Shown piece after piece: positions 1 through 11,652 of a DNA stretch of 64,000 bases. Each line of letters starts with the position of its first letter. Position 1 is the stretch's first letter. The notes under the pieces were generated by a model. It saw only the letters and a program-made list of their open reading frames with translations. It ran no database searches and was not told the DNA's origin. The translations under genes were made by a program, and so were the position numbers. This stretch comes from Hyperoodon ampullatus (lineage: Eukaryota > Chordata > Mammalia > Artiodactyla > Ziphiidae), in the NCBI GenBank assembly GCA_949752795.1, contig OX457060.1:1096501-1160500 (forward strand), written 5' to 3'.

Positions 1-414
1 CATTTGGGGATCACCAGCACACAGCCTGGGACTTAGCAGATTCTCAGTAATGTTCGTTAAAGGATTCCCGGGTGAAAAGGATGTCAGATCAGCATAATGA
101 TGACAACACTTGTCCCTTACCTGGATCTGGCCTCTTGGAGAAGCTTTCCCTAGAGCTCTATGCTTCCAGTGCCCCATGAGGATGGCACCTAATTAATCCA
201 GGTGCCCTGTTATCAGAAGTTGGCTGCAATCGCTTTCATTTTAATAAATCAACAGGCAGCAATTGCATTAACAGTGTCCTCATACCCATTGGAACAGTGA
301 CTTTTAACATTCATTGCCTAAGTATCCCATAATTGGTCTGTTGGTCACATTTATAATCTGATTATTTTTCTCTGGGGTCACCCAGCTCTGCTGATTGAGT
401 GCCTTTACCTACAG
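1..414 (+). other. BFSP2: 3' end of BFSP2 intron 2
   Basis: This is intronic sequence leading to the exon 3 acceptor. It is AT-rich, with no repeat or open frame that I recognise. The last 30 bases are T/C-rich and end in CCTACAG at 414. The donor and exons 1-2 lie outside the window. Confidence 0.8.
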
Positions 415-571
415 ATATGAAAATGAGCAGCCATTTCGAAAGGCGGCGGAAGAGGAAATTAACTCTCTGTATAAAGTCATTGATGAAGCGAATTCGACAA
501 AAAAGGATCTGGAGAGTCAAATAGAAAGCCTGAAAGAAGAACTTGGCTTTCTGTCAAGGAGCTATGAAGAG
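415..571 (+). CDS. BFSP2: BFSP2 (phakinin/CP49) exon 3
   Basis: This exon encodes part of the alpha-helical rod of phakinin, which co-assembles with filensin (BFSP1) into beaded filaments in lens fibre cells. The acceptor CCTACAG precedes 415. Base 415 completes a codon begun in exon 2, and the frame then reads [20 protein letters not shown] and on to SYEE. The donor is GTAGGTGAG at 572. The length of 157 bp equals the conserved type I keratin exon 3. Using human numbering, the first Tyr is residue 192, and the GAA GAA pair at 536-541 is Glu232-Glu233, where a human cataract deletion (E233del) is known; both codons are present here. I identify the gene from protein-level similarity recalled from the family, supported by the exon structure. 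Another intermediate-filament paralogue is unlikely, because the run [20 protein letters not shown] is phakinin-specific. Confidence 0.95.
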
Positions 572-1530
572 GTAGGTGAGGGCCGTCACCTGTCGGGCTG
601 AGCTTCACAACACAGGTGACGCTGCGCGTCGCTTGCCCAGGGCTGCAGGCAAAATGCCAGTAAAATATTTCCAACTTCTTGTAGTGGGTGAGGTTACCCT
701 GAGTTTCAAACTCAAATGGCTTCAGGGACCAGGCCGGTACTTAAATGGGGAGGCAGCAGGTCCAAGCAGTCGTGAGTGATGGAACGTGTGTTGAATGGAA
801 GGGAGCATCCCCTAAGCTTTCTAGTTCACACTTTTTTTTCAACACTGTACTGGACAAACAAAATAACTCTGAGAGTAGACCCAGGCTGTGGTTTAGTCAC
901 ACTCAATGAAATTCGGTCAGATCGTTGAGTGACAGGACTGAAGGGGACCGCCTGTGGTGATGTTGTCCAGTGTCCAACCTCACACCGGTCAAGACCCAAA
1001 CATCCAAGATCCAAAAAGTGCTTGCAGTTGGAAAAAGTCAAAACCCATTTAACCATGTTCACATTGGGAAGTTCCTTCTTTGTCCAACTGTAAGCTAACC
1101 AGGAATCAATAAGCCCACTTCCTCCTGTCCTTAGCTCCATAGTTTGTCACCACTCTCCAAAGGTAACGCTTTAAAAACTCCGCAGTTATCTTTAAATCTC
1201 TTTCCGCTTCCTCTGACTTTATGAAATTCATAAATTTCATCTTGCTGTTATTGCTTACTCTGTGTTGTTATTTATTTATTTTGATCTTTGCTTTGGGTGG
1301 GCATGGGTTTGTGAAGAGTAGCCTAAGAAATGCATCCTGGGGAAAAGAGAATATAGCGCCCATGCTGGGAAGAGGACCAGGGACTTTGCCCGTCTTTGTG
1401 AAGCCCCACGTCTGGCAGCAGCAAAATGAGAAGCAAAGTATTGCCCACGGAGCTGGGCTTCGGCTGGCTAGAATTCTGTGTCTTTTCTTTCTCCTCTGGA
1501 ACTCACTGAGGTATATGTTGTCATTTTCAG
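572..1530 (+). other. BFSP2: BFSP2 intron 3
   Basis: A 959-bp intron with donor GTAGGT and acceptor TTTTCAG. I recognise no interspersed repeat. The open frames inside it show no family resemblance and are not supported as genes. Confidence 0.9.
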
Positions 1531-1692
1531 GATGTGAAAATGCTATACAAACAGCTGGCAGGGTCTGAGCTGGAACAATTGAATGTTCCCATTGGCACTG
1601 GGCTGGATGACATCCTTGAGACGATCAGAATTCACTGGGAGAGAGATGTCGAAAAGAAGTGGGCGGAAGCGGGAGCCTTGCTCCAAGCTAAG
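1531..1692 (+). CDS. BFSP2: BFSP2 (phakinin) exon 4
   Basis: A 162-bp exon of 54 whole codons, identical in size to exon 4 of type I keratins and vimentin. It starts GAT GTG AAA after TCATTTTCAG and ends GCT AAG before donor GTAAGAGG. The product reads [11 protein letters not shown], then a linker-like segment with PIGTGLDD, then a coiled-coil segment [20 protein letters not shown]. The linker to coil 2 lies here, as in other intermediate-filament proteins. The oddity is codon 44 (TGG, 1660-1662), which is Trp where human phakinin has Arg287. Type I keratins also have Arg in the matching EKNR motif; vimentin has Leu. Human Arg287Trp is a described dominant cataract allele. There is no frameshift or stop. 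Confidence 0.96.
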
Positions 1693-1849
1693 GTAAGAGG
1701 CAGGACCAGCACCCTCCCTCTGCCCTGTGCAGAAGGAGGCCAAGCAGAGGTGAGCAGCAGCCAACATGCAAAAGAAGAAAAGCAACCATTTCAATCTCGT
1801 TAGACAGAAAAGAAATGCAATTTAAAACAAAGCTTTTGGTTTACCTGTC
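1693..1849 (+). other. BFSP2: Start of BFSP2 intron 4
   Basis: The first 157 bp of the 13,866-bp intron 4 (1693-15558). The donor is GTAAGAGG. I see no recognisable element in it. Confidence 0.7.
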
Positions 1850-2790
1850 TAAATGCAGAAAAAGTTTAAAATGGTAATACTCAGTGCTGGCAAGCCTGTG
1901 GAGATGTGGGTGATGTCCTGAGCTGTTGGGGAGCACAAACCCATGTGACGTCTTTGAGGAAGGGATTTGATGACATGTACCAAGAATCATAAAATGCTCC
2001 TGCCTACCACTTGAATAATCTAGACCCCATCCTAAAGATATAACTGAAAGTACAGATAAAGTGTGCATCCAAATATACCCACTGAAGCCTTCATTATTAT
2101 AAGGGTGAAAAAAATTGGGAAGAAAACCGGATAAATATTTAATAACAGGAGAAAGACTAAGCTACAACCTAACCATGCAATAAAATATCAAGCAGTTATT
2201 AGAAATGATATTTATGAAGCACTTATAGCAATATGGGAACTGCTCAGGCAATAAGGTAAAATGGGGAGAAAAAAGAGAATACAGATTGGTATGTACCAGG
2301 GGTCAGCAAACTTGTTCTGTAAAGGACAAGATAGTAAATATTGAGGCTTCCTGGGCAAGATGGTCTCTGTTGCAATACTCAGCTCTGCCACTGTGGTGTG
2401 AAAGCAGCTGCGGACAGAAGGTAACCAGTGAGCATGGCTGTGTTCCAATAAAACTTTATTTACAGAAACAGGAGGTGGGCTGGATTTGACCTTCGGGCTG
2501 CAGTTGTCAACCCCTGCTATACACAGTAGGTAAAGCATTCAAACAAAGAAACTAGGCATCAAAAAAAGGTCAGAACACAGTTTATTGTACTTCAATTATA
2601 CCTTAAGAAAGCTGTGAAGAAAAGGTCTCCCTTAAAAAAAAATCGGAAAGAAAACTCTAAACTGTAAAGGTATTAGCATTAACAGTGGTTGTCTTTAAGT
2701 GTGGGACCCATTTCATGTTGCGATGTTTTTTCTTTCTTGTTTCCGAGTTTTTCTTAAGTTTTTTTAAAGTAGTATGAATATAGTCATGGG
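1850..2790 (+). mobile_element. Old L1 LINE 3' region, split by a hAT element
   Basis: The text resembles the non-coding 3' end of ancient mammalian L1 copies: short A-rich blocks, 'taccacttgaataatctagac', and 'attataagggtgaaaaaaa'. It is interrupted at about 2297-2520 by a hAT-type insertion and resumes to about 2790. Subfamily and exact edges are uncertain. Confidence 0.55.
2297..2520 (+). mobile_element. Non-autonomous hAT (MER1-type) DNA transposon fossil
   Basis: It begins CAGGGGTCAGCAAACTTG and ends CAGTTGTCAACCCCTGC, giving imperfect terminal inverted repeats. The body contains AATAAAACTTTATTTACAGA, typical of an abundant mammal-wide hAT family. A second copy of the same family lies at 7366-7592 in the opposite orientation. 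Confidence 0.75.
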
Positions 2791-3594
2791 GGGAAAGCAT
2801 CTTTTATTAAACCTCATAAATAAGAAAGGAATTAACCAGAAAATAGAACGCACAGGGTTTGTCCTTCCCTTCCCCTTCTCCCACCCATTCATGACTCTGG
2901 AATTCTGAGGCAGAGGATTGAAAGAGCAGAAGAGGAAAGAAAGCATGAAGGAAGTGGAAAAAATAAAGTAGAATTTGAAAGAAGGCAAGAGGGCTGCTCC
3001 TGATTTCTCGGGGACCACTGAGTGGGTCTCAATCCTGACTGCACAACAACATTATTTCAGTGCACTTTCAGAAACACCCAGGCCCAAGACCAATTAAATC
3101 AGAAGGAGGGGAGGGACTTCATGGTTTTTAAGCTCACTGATGATTCTAGTACACAGTCAAGTTTGGGAACCACAAGAGTTGATAAAAAACTCCCAAAAGA
3201 AAACCAGGAGGACCTTTTCTGCTCCTTCTTCTCCCAGCCCTCCTCAACCCCTGCCCCCCAAGTATCAACAGGAAACTTCCCCGCAGGGTCTTCACAAGTC
3301 TGGATCCCCCAGTGTTCTCCAGCCCAGAAAACATCTTCCACTCCCCAATGCTCCACCTCTTACCCCTTCTCAAAAGCTCTTCTTTCTAACCTTCAAATCC
3401 TTGGGCCAGGTCACTACAAACGATTTCCACGGTAAATAGTGCCTAGTCGCTCCATGAAATACAGCCCCCATAACCAGTGAGAGGCAAAACCACACAAAGA
3501 GAAAGTGAAACCAAAGCATATATATGGTTTGGGTCCATTGCTTCTTAGGGGACTCATGAATATTTATAATTAATGACCCTAGAGACCATCAGTC
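2791..3594 (+). other. Intronic sequence with a probable MER5-like remnant
   Basis: A purine-rich stretch is followed at about 3030-3175 by sequence resembling a decayed MER5-type hAT element ('atttcagtgcactttcagaa', 'tttgggaaccacaag'). From 3180 to 3594 I see nothing recognisable. The open frames on both strands are random. Confidence 0.35.
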
Positions 3595-3700
3595 CCATTC
3601 CCTCATTTTAGAGGTGAGGAAACTGAGACCCAGCGAGGGCAGTTGATGTCCTGGAGTTGCACGGCTGGTTGGAACACCACGGTTCCGCTCTCCTGGCTCC
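3595..3700 (-). mobile_element. MIR SINE fragment
   Basis: The plus strand reads CCCTCATTTTAGAGGTGAGG followed by AAACTGAGACCCAG and a hydrophobic-acceptor-like run 'gttgcacggctggttgg'. This is the reverse complement of the conserved MIR core. Confidence 0.75.
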
Positions 3701-5329
3701 TGGCCGGGGATTGTTTTCTCTGCGTTAGGCTGTCACTTCTCCTTGGCTCCGCTTCCAAAATCACAGTGGCCCAGGGATTTGCAGACTTGTTTCTGTCCCA
3801 ACCCTCCTGGGGTCTACACCACACCATAGTGATGATCTCTTTGGGAAAGGGTGGAGGGGTATTGTAATTAACAGAAATTAATCCTGCATAGTGTGAAAAA
3901 GAAAAAAAAAACTTCATTATTATTCACCCCTCACCCTCTTGAGAACCATCACCAGCCCAACAGTCATTCAAACATTAATTCTGAACAGATTCATTAGTGT
4001 TTTTTTAATAGAGTAATCTGAAAGCTGCATCTCAGAGAAAACAGACAGTACTTGTTTCAGTTTGGCCATACTCCCTGGGCATGAGTGAATTCCTCTAATC
4101 ATCAACAGAGATCAGAAGTGACAGCCAGAAGTCCTCCAATAAATAGTTTTGTCAACTGCCGTCATGCCCTCGGGGGCTGACTTTTGTCCAGCCTAAACAT
4201 CGTTTCTTGGCTGCGAAGCGCAAATGTGAAATGGTTTAGCACACACTGCTTTCTAAACATTCTGCAGAGAGAATACAGACATGTATTTAATTACCTCTCA
4301 GCTTGGAGAGGCTAAAAATTAATTGACACGATTAATTTGTCTTCATTTAAGTTCCTCCAGAAACTGATCCTAGACAAATATTGAAGTGTAGGTGGTTTCT
4401 TTGGAAGTTGCGGGAAGCAGAGAAGCGAACAAAAAGAACACGTTATCCAACTAGCTCCCACTGGGGGAGACTGGAGCATCCCCATGGGGGCCTGGGGAAC
4501 AGTACAGAATACAGGAGAGGAGAGAGGCGAGGAAGCTGGGGTAGTAATACCCTCTCCCCTCAGTCATCTGCCATCCGCTAGCAGAGTGACCTTTCAAAGA
4601 CTTCAGAGAGAGCTCCCAGGGAGAGCTGCAGAATCTGACAGTGGGAAGGAAGCTGGGGATAACTAACATGTAATGGCCCAAGGAGTCAAGGTGGATGTCG
4701 TCAGCATCTGCTAACACTTTCCTGCCAACTCTTTTTATTCCTTAATCAGTAAAAGCTTATAACACTAGGTTCTCTCCAGTCACGGTGTTATAGATGTCGG
4801 GAACCTCAGTGGTCCAGTCTTTGGAGCTTCTCAGGTTGCATGATTCAGTGACTGGGGGATCACGTTGGTCCAGAGACTTTCCAGAGTGTCTTAAAGTCTG
4901 GCCCTTCCTTTTCTGTTTGATGTGCTTACCCAACTCAGGGTATTTGGGGATCCTTCGAGAACCTCCAACAGCATGCCATACCACCCTCCACACCTCCTCC
5001 TGGCTAACCATGGAACACACTTCTCAGTCTGCAACTGACAGACCTTAAAAAGACCACCTTGGGGAATACTGAAGGGTCACTCTTATTCACCTGTTTCCTG
5101 GATTCATGTGCTGAGACATTTCCACTCTGTAGAGTGACAAACAAAAGAGAGAGTCCTGAGTGCACGTATGCTGTACACTGACGTTGGCTAGATTAAGATG
5201 TCTCAGTGCCCTTGCTTCCTAAAACTTGCGGAACTTATGGATACATCGAAATCGTCTGTCAGTCATTGTTACAAGACCTAGAATTAAAAAATAAAGCTGA
5301 TAACCATGTGAGGCCATTTGTGCTGGCTA
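3701..5329 (+). other. Intron 4 sequence without recognised elements
   Basis: About 1.6 kb with no repeat family, tandem array or coding signal that I can support. Part of it is AT-rich (about 4290-4345, with ATTAAT clusters). Confidence 0.5.
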
Positions 5330-5420
5330 GACAGACCTCTGACATCCTTTCTGCTCATTCAATTCTCACAACAGCCTCAAAAGCAGGAACTCTTGTTGTT
5401 CCCATTTCACAGATGTGTTT
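5330..5420 (-). mobile_element. MIR SINE fragment
   Basis: It contains 'caattctcacaacagcctc' and 'cccatttcacagatg', the reverse complement of the MIR 3' half. Confidence 0.65.
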
Positions 5421-5582
5421 TCTGCTACCAGGAAGGAAGGAAGGGAGGGAAGCTTCCCTGCAGCGAGGCTGTTTCTACTAAGTTTTTTTTTCACAAATGC
5501 AAGCATTTCAAGCAACATATCATCAACAGTAAAATGAAGTTCCAGGTAGCCAAAAAGACACTTTCAAAAATATTATGCAGTT

Positions 5583-5812
5583 GGGCTTCCCTGGTGGCAC
5601 AGTGGTTGAGAGTCCGCCTGCCGATGCAGGGGACACAGGTTCGTGCCCCGGTCCGGGAGGATCCCACATGCCGCGGAGCAGCTGGGCCCGTGAGCCATGG
5701 CCGCTGAGCCTGCGCGTCCGGAGCCTGTGCTCTGCAACGGGAGAGGCCACAACAGTGAGAGGCCTGCGTACCACACACACACACACACACAAAATATATA
5801 TATATATATATA
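5583..5812 (+). mobile_element. CHR-type cetacean SINE with CA/TA tail
   Basis: A full-length tRNA-derived SINE. It starts GGGCTTCCCTGGTGGCACAG, carries a B-box-like GGTTCGTGCCCC, and ends GAGAGGCCTGCGTACCAC. Its tail is (CA)n at 5772-5791 followed by (TA)n at about 5795-5812, in place of plain poly(A). It is flanked by an 8-bp direct repeat ATGCAGTT at 5575-5582 and 5813-5820. Confidence 0.93.
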
Positions 5813-5820
5813 ATGCAGTT

Positions 5821-6414
5821 ATAGCCTTCCATGTCCATGTCAGTCCATCATGATACATATAATCCCATGTTTCTTCCAACTGACCTTTTCCTTACGGTGT
5901 GCGGTCCTCCTGGAAACGGGGCCACCCTGAAGGCTAAGGGCTCCCAAAGTTTCAGAATCAGGCTGCTTAGGGTTCGAAAGGTTGACCTACCCCACTTCAG
6001 TTTCCCTTTGATGGGATTGGAGGCCCTCTCCTCAATTCCCAGAAGCCAAATCTCTGTCCCTTGTTGACTGCAGCTGGGTGACGTGCACAGTAACCAAAGG
6101 CTTATTCAGTCACCAGCGTGAGCTGGAGGCGGGTGGCTGGCAGCTCCTAGGAGCCCCTCGGGGCCAGGAACTCCACAACAAATAGATCGCTCCCTGCTCC
6201 CTGCCCTGACAGCAGGTCACACTTGCCTCAGATCAGTTTAAGGTATTTGTGGTCAGAAACTTATCTGAGCTGTAACCATCATGCCTCAAACAGTCAGGAT
6301 GACAGATTGTGGAGATGGTTAAGAATGAAGAGAGGTGAAGAGATGGAAATGAACTGCGAGGTTTCTGGTTGTTGATAGTCTTAGAGATGCAGGAGGCACC
6401 AGACAGTGCCCTCT
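5821..6414 (+). other. Intron 4 sequence without recognised elements
   Basis: I recognise no repeat, RNA gene or coding exon in this stretch. Confidence 0.5.
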
Positions 6415-6615
6415 AATGGAAATCTCTGCAGTGATGGGGCTGTTCTGTAATCTGTGCAGAGTCCAGTGTGGCAGCTCAGCCACGTGTGGTTACTGAGTGC
6501 TTGAAATGTGCCTGATACAGCTGAGAAACTGAATTCTTAATGTTATTTAACGTTTATGACTTCTTACATAAATATCTACATGTGGCTAGTGGCTACCGTA
6601 CTGTACAGCATAGGT
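6415..6615 (+). mobile_element. hAT DNA transposon fossil (Charlie-like)
   Basis: It contains 'ccacgtgtggttactgag', 'cttgaaatgtg' and 'tgtggctagtggctaccgta', which are conserved parts of a mammal-wide hAT element ending in a gtccaata-type terminus. Confidence 0.65.
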
Positions 6616-7094
6616 CTAGATCTACCCATGAGAGACTAGAAGACTTGGGTAACATGTCACCATGTCATCCGTATTCACAAACAATAACTTGCTCTGTGAG
6701 GGCAAGTATTTTATACAGGATGCTGTGTCTATGCCTTTTCTTTGCTTGCTTTTACCAAGAAGATTCAGTATTTTCTAGGATATATGAAATTAGATTAAAT
6801 GGATTTCTGGCACTCAACTGTCCCTTGCTCTAGTCTCCAAGACAGCCTAATGTGGTCCTGCCATGACAGCCAACTGGGAGAGTTCCTTTGAGAGCGCAGA
6901 ACGCTGAGAGCATCTGTAATCTAGGGGTCCCTGTGTGCTGATGAGTTGGCTATAATCTCAATGGCTCTTCTGTGAAATAAGCACTGGCTTATTCCTCCTG
7001 GTGCGCTCACAGCAAGCACTGAAGATGAGTCACCTAGCATTTCTAAACCTCAAAATACGTCACAGAGCAAGTTTTGCAAAAGGGCCTCAGCTTG
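6616..7094 (+). other. Intron 4 sequence without recognised elements
   Basis: No feature can be supported in this stretch. Confidence 0.5.
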
Positions 7095-7365
7095 CTTTTA
7101 TTTCTTTTTTTATTTATGCATTTTAATATCTAATACCTTAAGGGACTTGGTTCAAAATTCAAAATGATATACAGTGAAAAATGTCATCCCACCCATGTCC
7201 CAGCCACCCAGTCTTTGTTGTAGGGTCAGTCAATGTTTTCCTTTTCCCATGTGCCCTTTCAGAGACATTTTATGCATGTACAAGAAACTATGTATATATT
7301 TTCTCTTTTAACACAATTAGTAGCATTCAGAACATATTGCTTTTTAGCTGCACAATATTGTACCA

Positions 7366-7592
7366 CAGGGGGCAGCAAACTATGGCCCACAAGCCAAGTC
7401 TGACTTGCTGCCTGTTTTTCACAAATAAAGGTTTATTGGAACATAGCCATGCTCATCATTTACATATTGTCTATGGCTGCATTTGCATTACACCAGCAGA
7501 GTTGAATAGTTGCAACAGAGACCACCATATGGCCTGCTAAGCCTAAAACATTTACTATTTGGCCCTTTACAGAAAAACTTGCCAACCCTTGT
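7366..7592 (-). mobile_element. Non-autonomous hAT (MER1-type) DNA transposon fossil
   Basis: It starts GGGGGCAGCAAACTATGGCC and ends CTTGCCAACCCTTG. It is the same family as 2297-2520 but inverted, and it sits inside the L1 at 7095-8370. Confidence 0.78.
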
Positions 7593-8187
7593 TCCAGCTA
7601 ACAGGTATCCCAGGGTTTCTTTAACCTGTGCCCTGCTGATGAATGGTGGCTTCCAATCTTTAGCTATTATACATAAGACTAGTCACTGATTTTGTATGTC
7701 CCTCATTTCCCAATATAGAAATGTATCCGCTGGATAAATTTATAGACATGGAATTGCTGGGGCAAAAATTATGTGCATCAGTAATTTTGATAAACGTCGC
7801 CAAATTATCCTCTATAAAGGTTATAACAATTTATATTCTCATCAGAAATGTTTGAGAGTGTCCATTCCCTGCATCTTCATTGATACTGTGAGTTCTCACA
7901 GTTTGTGATCACTTTGTGATCTTTGCCAATATTATAGGTAAAAAATGGTTTTCCAGTATACTTTTATCTTGCATTGTCATATGAGGAAGGTGGAACATCC
8001 TTTTACATGCTGACTTTCATCCATATTTGCTTTTTTGTGTACTATCAGATCATATCTTTTGCCCGTTTTTATTAGGTCTGGGATTCTTTTTTACTGGTTT
8101 GTAGTGGCTCTTTCTAAATTAGAGAAATTAGTCCTCTCTCCATGATATAAGTTGCAAATATCTTCCCAGCTTGTCACTTGTCTTTTT

Positions 8188-8304
8188 TTTTTTTTTGGCC
8201 TACAGCACAAGGTTTGCAGGATCCTAATTCCCTGACCAGGGATTGAACCCAGGCCCTGGCATTGGAAGCTCAGAGTCCTAACCACTGGGACACCAGGAAC
8301 TCCC
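8188..8304 (-). mobile_element. Short CHR-type SINE
   Basis: A poly(T) run leads into 'ggcctacagcacaagg' and ends at 'caggaactccc', the complement of the SINE 5' end. It is flanked by the 16-bp target-site duplication TGTCACTTGTCTTTTT at 8172-8187 and 8305-8320. Confidence 0.9.
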
Positions 8305-8370
8305 TGTCACTTGTCTTTTTTACTTAATTTATGGTAGTTCCAGCTGGCTTTCAAAAGATATTGTTAGCCC

Positions 8371-9805
8371 GTAAGGAAGTGTTAGTATAGCTGTGTGCTA
8401 CGGCGGTGTGTCTCAGCGGGTGTGGCTGGGGGCAGGAAGGTAGGGTATCAGACTAGGGAAAATAAAGAGACTGTCTCATCAAGGGGGCACCGCCAGTCCT
8501 TTACCCCACTACCCAGCACAGCCACATGGAGCGGGGGAGGCGCCCAGGTCCTCATCTCCTATATTGTGTTTTCAACCCCACGGCTGGTCAACACCCATCC
8601 ACCATGGCAACCTCATCCTCATACCTTCCACCAAGGAATCTTCACTCACTCATTCAGACTCCATTTGTCAACCACAAACCAGGCTACAGGCCCCATGCTT
8701 GGTGCTGTGGACACAACGTCCCTGGCTTCAATTCTTGCTCATCCCCAGCCACTGATTCAGACGATCTCAAAGCTGTCTTAGATATTTCTTAATAGTAACT
8801 CTTTCCCAGGAAAAGCGTAGGGATCTTACTTTGAAACTAAGAGATCTGCAAAGGCAAAGCAACCCAAATCCCTGAGAATTTAAGGTAAGGTGGCTCGTAT
8901 CCGGCACTGAGTCTCCTGGCAGAGACAGAGCAGAGGCGAGCCTTCTTGGAATGGAGTGACCTTCACGACCCCGACCCAAACTGCTGTCACGTAGACTTCT
9001 CCAATAATTACTTGCAGATGAAGAATATAGTTTTCTCCTCAGAATACCCCTCCTTGCTGAGCCCCTTCTGCCTCGTTCATCAGCAGGGTGTGCTCACGCA
9101 CGGCCAATAGGGCAGCGAGTCTGCCAAGCCACACGCTGCTCTGTGTTTCCTTTGGCACCTTCGACCGAGGCTGGGAATCGGTCCTACACCCTAAAGAGAT
9201 ACGCTTCAACAGCCAAGCAGCTCTCATGTAAGTTCAAGGAGAGACATGGCTCAGCCTAGCCAGGCCAGCTCTTCTGCCAGTGCTGACGTTTCACCGAGTG
9301 AGACATGCACTTCTTTTTAATTCCCACTAAGGAGGACGCATGTCTCTGGTGAAGACTGGATGGCATCCAGCTTTCTCCCAGGTGAATCCTACACCTGGCT
9401 GGGGTAGTTCAGGTGTGTGTGTGCTGCCTATCAAGCTCTATCCTCAGCTAAATAACATTTATATGACACTGGGTGGCTGCAAAGTGCCTTATAATCATTA
9501 CAATAATGACAGCCGATCCTCCTGATGAAAAGGAGATTTAATTCCATTCCTGGTAGGTCTTCCTCTTCCGCAGTCCCAAGCCTGCACCTGAAACACGCTG
9601 TAGACCTCCAGTAAACATCGCTGGGCATGTTCTAGGGGTAAAAACCAGATTAGGTGCCCGGGGTGTCGAGGGGTGAGCAAGAAGTTGTTCCTGTACACAA
9701 GGTGCCACTGTCTAGTGTGAGGTTGGCTGGGGTGCGGGTGAGAGACAACAGACGGAAAGACCACGCCAGGCAGAGTGAGCTGTGCGGGGAAAGCGGGGCC
9801 AGCAG
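8371..9805 (+). other. Intron 4 sequence without recognised elements
   Basis: About 1.4 kb of intermediate GC content. The open frames here (for example 8395-8781) lack any family resemblance and are not flanked by convincing splice sites. I support no feature. Confidence 0.5.
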
Positions 9806-10035
9806 GGCATTTACTGAGGGCTTACCGAGCGCCCGACGGTGTCCTGAGCACTTGACAGGTCTGTTCTCATTTCACCTTCCCAGCCCGAGATAGGTATTGT
9901 GATTTCATCCATTTTATAGAGGAGGAAACTGAGGCACAGAGAGGTTAGGTAAATCACACAGTTAGACCACGGCAGAGCTGGGATTCAAACCACATGTTCT
10001 GACTATAGAATCAACACTCTTAACTGCTACTCTGA
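9806..10035 (-). mobile_element. MIR SINE, nearly complete
   Basis: It contains 'catttactgagggcttacc', 'ccattttatagaggaggaaa' and 'cagagctgggattcaaacca', in the order expected for a reverse-complemented MIR. Confidence 0.88.
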
Positions 10036-11517
10036 CCCAGACAGACCTCATGGAGTGGGCGGACCTTGATTCATCCTCTTTTTTTAAGGATGAGCACAAG
10101 TGACATCTTGTGTGAGGTTGGGAGGGCTTTGTCTTGAGGGACCAAAAGGTTAGGCCAGACTTCTGTCGGGATCTTTCCAGACCACAAATCTGTGCCTTCA
10201 CTGCAGATAAGCTTCTTCTATCATGCAAGATCGGGAACCCCTTTGTCCCCAAGGAGCCCACTGCTTTCCCTTTCTCTATGAAAGTGACCCTAATGAGGTC
10301 CGTGTGATCCTGTGAGATCTGAGAAGCTTAAGAGCAAGGCCGTTAGCTGTGCTCTGCATCAGAGCAATACTCTCCTAAAGCTGTCCCCCAGCTGCAAAAC
10401 CCGGAGAGCTTGCGACTTGCTGGAACCCACGCAGCAACTGCTTGGGGAAAGGCAGGCTGCACACGTCCACCCTTGAGGGCTCAGTCTGGACACGTGTTCT
10501 GCTAAGAACACACCAGAATCACTGCTCTCCACATCCTGCCCCCTCCTAAACTCTCACTCTCCCCTCACACCACAAAGTGGCCATTTTTTCCAATCGCCAA
10601 GGGTGTTTGGGGGAATGGCCACGCTAATCAGCCAAATGGGTGGGGTGTGGAGATGCCTCTTTTCCCCTCCATTTGCAGACCCTCCAATTCTTCATTCTGA
10701 CTCTCACTCAACAGCCTGCTGCTCTTTGTCTGTCACATCCATCCCTCATGGGCAGCACTGTGCTAAGTTTTAAATTTTAATTTGAAAATTTTTACTGTAT
10801 TTCAAAATGCCAGCATGCTTTCCTGCCCCAGAAACACAGCTGGAGCGCAAACCTGGGTGGCTCGGCTTGTGCGTAGTGGAGCCCAGAATTCCAGCTGGTT
10901 TGCAAGCCTGGGAACCAACATATCTGAACCTCAGCACACATCCCAGCAATGGCACTGAACGGCAGATCAATCTTCCCTTCCCACGCTCAGGAGCTAGAAC
11001 CACACACCTCCTATTTGGTCTGTGAGGAGAAATCTGTAGGCGTTGGGTTGAAATGGAAACAGAAGTAGAGTTATTATAATAATGAGAAAACATGAATCTA
11101 AATAGCCATTGGAGAAGAACACGTAATACTTTTAGGTGAGTTAAAACAATTAACAGTCCCCAGATGAAGGACAAGTATCATTTGTGGCAAGCTGATTTGA
11201 GAAGGTCTGGGACGTGATATAAAACAACACTGAAACCCACAGTGATCAAATTAATTTCTTTTTCTCTTTCCATCTTAATTAAAAAGTGGTGCAAGAAAGT
11301 TTCCATTTGGTGCTGGGACGTCATTAACACTTCTCTTATACTTATTAATTTTGCCTTTCAGCAAAGAGAAAGCCAGCTTTGAGACTCAGCAGCTTGGCAA
11401 GCAACATTTGCTAGAATATAATACAGTGGCTTGCTTTAATTTTATTGATTTTTTTTTCAGTTACCTTTTATCTATGGCAAATAATACAGTTTTATCAGTT
11501 TCTGTAGCAATCTAGAA
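10036..11517 (+). other. Intron 4 sequence without recognised elements
   Basis: No repeat or gene is recognised. The 134-residue minus-strand open frame at 10770-11174 shows no similarity that I recognise. Confidence 0.5.
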
Positions 11518-11652
11518 CTTTGCTGCCATGAACCAGGCATCACGTGGAAGTTTTAAATGCAGATTCCTGGGCCCCACTCAGGATCTTCTTAATCAGAATC
11601 TGCATTTTCACATGGTCCCCCAGATGATGTTGACACACTTTAAAATCTGAGA
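11518..11652 (+). mobile_element. MER5-like hAT element
   Basis: 'ccaggcatcacgtggaag', 'atgcagattcctgggcccca' and 'taatcagaatctgcatttt' match the MER5 layout. It is diverged. Confidence 0.7.

Larger units (their letters stand above)
7095..8370 (-). mobile_element. Old L1 LINE 3' end, with two later insertions
   Basis: The plus strand gives the complement of an ancient L1 3' end: 'gacatggaattgctggggca', 'ttatattctcatcagaaatg', 'atatcttttgcccgttttta'. It is interrupted by a hAT element (7366-7592) and by a CHR SINE (8188-8304), and continues after each. Confidence 0.75.

Noticed and set aside
1534..1803. ATG at 1534 as a gene start
   Set aside because: It is an internal methionine-like frame start within exon 4 in a different frame. 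The exon is entered by splicing, and the phakinin frame is DVKMLYK.
5523..5879. Similar peptides repeated in many open frames (for example ...AEHRLRTRR...)
   Set aside because: They are translations of CHR SINE copies, not a gene family.
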